Part shown: positions 42,398 to 43,966 of the stretch, one piece after another
How the letters are laid out: the number at the start of each line of letters is the position of its first letter
Position numbering within the stretch: the first letter of the stretch is position 1
Notes under the pieces: generated by a model
What the model was told of the DNA's origin: nothing
The model's database searches: none
What the model saw: the letters and a program-made list of their open reading frames with translations, nothing else
Translations under genes and position numbers: made by a program
From: UBA3537 sp964219345
GTDB taxonomy: Bacteria > Bacteroidota > Bacteroidia > Flavobacteriales > Flavobacteriaceae
Direction of reading: 5' to 3'
DNA: 43,966 nt
Assembly (NCBI GenBank): GCA_964219345.1
Contig: CAXPPN010000017.1
Span: forward strand, 1 to 43,966

Positions 42398-43966
42398 TTA
42401 TCGTCTTAATGTAAAATGGGATCTAAATTCTTTTTCAATTCCATTTTCATCATAATACGTTACTAAAAACCAGTAATCATTTGTTGGCATAAGGTTATTA
42501 TTGTAAGTCCCATTCCAGCCAGCACTTGTAGTTTTAAATTGCTTTAAAAGTTTCCCAAATCGATCAAATATTGAAACCAAACCTGCACTGTTTCTAAGAC
42601 ATTTTATATTCCAAAAATCATTAAAACCATCACCATTTGGGGTGAAAAATTTAGGATAAGATAAAATTGTAACGGTAGATTCTGGTTCGTTACTACAACC
42701 CTCTGCATCTCTAACTTTAACAATATGATCTTGGCATCCTACTACGTTTTGAAAAATAGAACTTGTTTGCCAATTTCCTCCATCCAATTGATATTCATAA
42801 TTACCACTTCCTCCAGTTACTGTGACCTCAATAATTTGATTACTTTCAAATGGTGCAGAAGTATTTTCAGTAATAATCGCTAGGGTGTTTATTGGATTAA
42901 CTTGAATTGTTTCTGTAGTCGAATTTGCACATTGTCCAGAATCTGGAGTAAATGTGTATGTTGTAGTCACTAAGTTATTAATTGCAGGACTCCAAGTTCC
43001 AACAATTCCTTCTTGAGAAAAATTTGGTAACAGAGGAATAGTTTCTCCAATACAAATATCATCTATCTGAAATGTTGGAGTTACTTGTTGTAATACTACA
43101 ATTTCTAAAGTTGTTTCATCAAAACAACCAGAACCATTTGGCGTAAATGTATACTCTGTAGTAGTTGTATTGTCAATTGTCAATGGACTCCAAGTTCCTG
43201 CAATACCATTGTTTGAAGTTGTTGGTAATGGTCCAATAGTATCGCCTATACAAATAGGATCTATTGCTGTAAATGTTGGTATTGTGAGCGGTGTAATCCC
43301 GATAGTCATATCAACATTATCAGCACATTGCCCCGCATCAGGGTTAAAGGTGTATGTTGTTGTTGTATTGGGGTCAAAAGCTGGACTCCAAGTACCTGTA
43401 ATACCCTCGTTTGACGATGTTGGAAGTGTAATGTTTGTTCCGATACATACATCAGCAATTTGAGTAAAGTCAGGTATTGTGAGCGATGTAATCCCGATAG
43501 TCATATCAACGTTATCAGCACATTGCCCTGCATCAGGGGTAAATGTGTATGTTGTTGTTGTATTGGGGTCAAAAGCTGGACTCCAGGTTCCTGTTATACC
43601 CTCGTTTGACGATGTTGGAAGTGTAATGTTTGTTCCGATACATACATCAGCAATTTGAGTAAAGTCAGGTATTGTGAGCGGTGTAATCCCGATAGTCATA
43701 TCATAGTTATCAGCACATTGCCCTGCATCAGGGGTAAAGGTGTATGTTGTTGTTGTATTGGGGTCAAAAGCTGGACTCCAAGTACCTGTTATACCGTTAT
43801 TTGATGTTGTAGGAATGGTTAAACTCGTACCAATACATACATCAGTAATTTGAGTAAAATCTGGTGTAGTTTCTGGTAAAACTATAATTTCTAAATCACT
43901 TGAATTAGCACATTGTCCAGCATCAGGGGTAAAGGTGTATGTTGTTGTTGTATTGGGGTCAAAAGC
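42398..43966 (-). CDS. T9SS-exported repeat protein with gliding-motility C-terminal domain, 5' end cut by window edge
   Basis: Carboxy-terminal 523 residues of a secreted adhesin-like protein; the frame stays open to the window edge, so the internal ATG at 43699 is not the start. The last 85 residues are the type B T9SS sorting domain (PKFFTPNGDGFNDFWNI, VSIFDRFGKLLKQF, GWNGTYNNNLMPTNDYWFLVTY, FRSHFTLRR). Before it lies a repeat region in which each unit of about 65 aa has ICIG/VCIG, a GxxGTWSP core, TTTTYTFTPDAGQCA and a variable linker. The single Cys in each conserved end could pair across the unit. Expected to be displayed on or released from the cell surface. Confidence 0.9.
   Translation of the reverse strand, partial: AFDPNTTTTYTFTPDAGQCANSSDLEIIVLPETTPDFTQITDVCIGTSLTIPTTSNNGITGTWSPAFDPNTTTTYTFTPDAGQCADNYDMTIGITPLTIPDFTQIADVCIGTNITLPTSSNEGITGTWSPAFDPNTTTTYTFTPDAGQCADNVDMTIGITSLTIPDFTQIADVCIGTNITLPTSSNEGITGTWSPAFDPNTTTTYTFNPDAGQCADNVDMTIGITPLTIPTFTAIDPICIGDTIGPLPTTSNNGIAGTWSPLTIDNTTTTEYTFTPNGSGCFDETTLEIVVLQQVTPTFQIDDICIGETIPLLPNFSQEGIVGTWSPAINNLVTTTYTFTPDSGQCANSTTETIQVNPINTLAIITENTSAPFESNQIIEVTVTGGSGNYEYQLDGGNWQTSSIFQNVVGCQDHIVKVRDAEGCSNEPESTVTILSYPKFFTPNGDGFNDFWNIKCLRNSAGLVSIFDRFGKLLKQFKTTSAGWNGTYNNNLMPTNDYWFLVTYYDENGIEKEFRSHFTLRR
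43321..43966. repeat. Near-identical 195-bp tandem repeats coding for 65-aa Ig-like units
   Basis: The landmark (c)agcacattg recurs at 43321, 43516, 43711 and 43906, exactly 195 bp apart, with only scattered differences. More diverged units lie between about 42900 and 43320. Copy number cannot be stated because the array runs off the window. Confidence 0.9.

Noticed and set aside
43170..43463. 97-codon plus-strand frame inside the T9SS repeat gene.
   Set aside because: Its periodic sequence is simply the reverse complement of the 65-aa repeats; the minus-strand frame is open to the window edge and carries the sorting domain.
43321..43966. Regularly spaced repeats as a CRISPR array.
   Set aside because: The unit is 195 bp, fully coding in one frame and has no unique spacers.

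Overview
The window looks like chromosome from a member of the Flavobacteriaceae (Bacteroidota). It is AT-rich and has a type IX secretion (T9SS) gliding-motility-type C-terminal domain, two GLPGLI-family proteins beside a carboxypeptidase-regulatory-like/TonB-type outer-membrane barrel, a type II chorismate mutase fused to DAHP synthase, weak or absent Shine-Dalgarno sites, and repeated TAnnTTTG -7 promoter elements. No rRNA, tRNA, CRISPR array, insertion sequence or prophage was seen. Both edges cut through genes: a GH3 beta-glucosidase on the left and a repeat-rich secreted protein on the right.

Layout. 1-2.9 kb: a GH3/GH16 pair that probably degrades laminarin. 2.9-6.7 kb: Kdo transferase (waaA), divergent from a DegT-type aminotransferase and a secreted amidohydrolase. 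6.7-13.4 kb: a long leftward housekeeping run (etfB, etfA, DUF151 nuclease, CNT nucleoside transporter, thyA, folA, fabD, lspA). 13.5-17.1 kb: pyruvate dehydrogenase E1 beta and a membrane pyrophosphatase. 17.1-18.5 kb: deoxynucleoside kinase and an uncharacterised secreted protein. 18.6-23.1 kb: two GLPGLI proteins and their outer-membrane barrel. 23.2-24.6 kb: metK under a SAM-II-like riboswitch. 24.7-26.5 kb: a PagL-like lipid A deacylase and a GIN-domain lipoprotein. 26.6-30.7 kb: the aromatic amino acid operon (prephenate dehydratase, aminotransferase, prephenate dehydrogenase, DAHP synthase/chorismate mutase). 30.8-36.1 kb: rsgA-dtd, mazG-like/aroA, queA and rlmN. 36.1-38.8 kb: xth, an OmpA lipoprotein and a Tas-like aldo/keto reductase, leftward. 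39-44 kb: a giant outer-membrane protein convergent with a T9SS-exported repeat protein.

The strongest non-coding signals are regulatory. (1) Upstream of pheA is a complete ribosome-mediated attenuator: a 26-codon leader peptide with a Trp-Phe-Tyr-Phe-Phe-Phe run, an antiterminator arm in its last codons, and an intrinsic terminator whose T-run abuts the pheA start codon. (2) The metK leader matches the SAM-II architecture and contains a mutually exclusive hairpin plus a decoy copy of the 3' half. (3) A perfect 24-bp palindrome lies between the divergent etfBA and pdhB genes.

The genes connect at several levels. The aromatic operon and aroA supply chorismate, Phe and Tyr. thyA, folA, the transporter and the kinase cover deoxynucleotide synthesis and salvage. 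waaA, the PagL-like enzyme, the OmpA lipoprotein, lspA and the GLPGLI/barrel group all act on the envelope. The right edge points to T9SS surface display.
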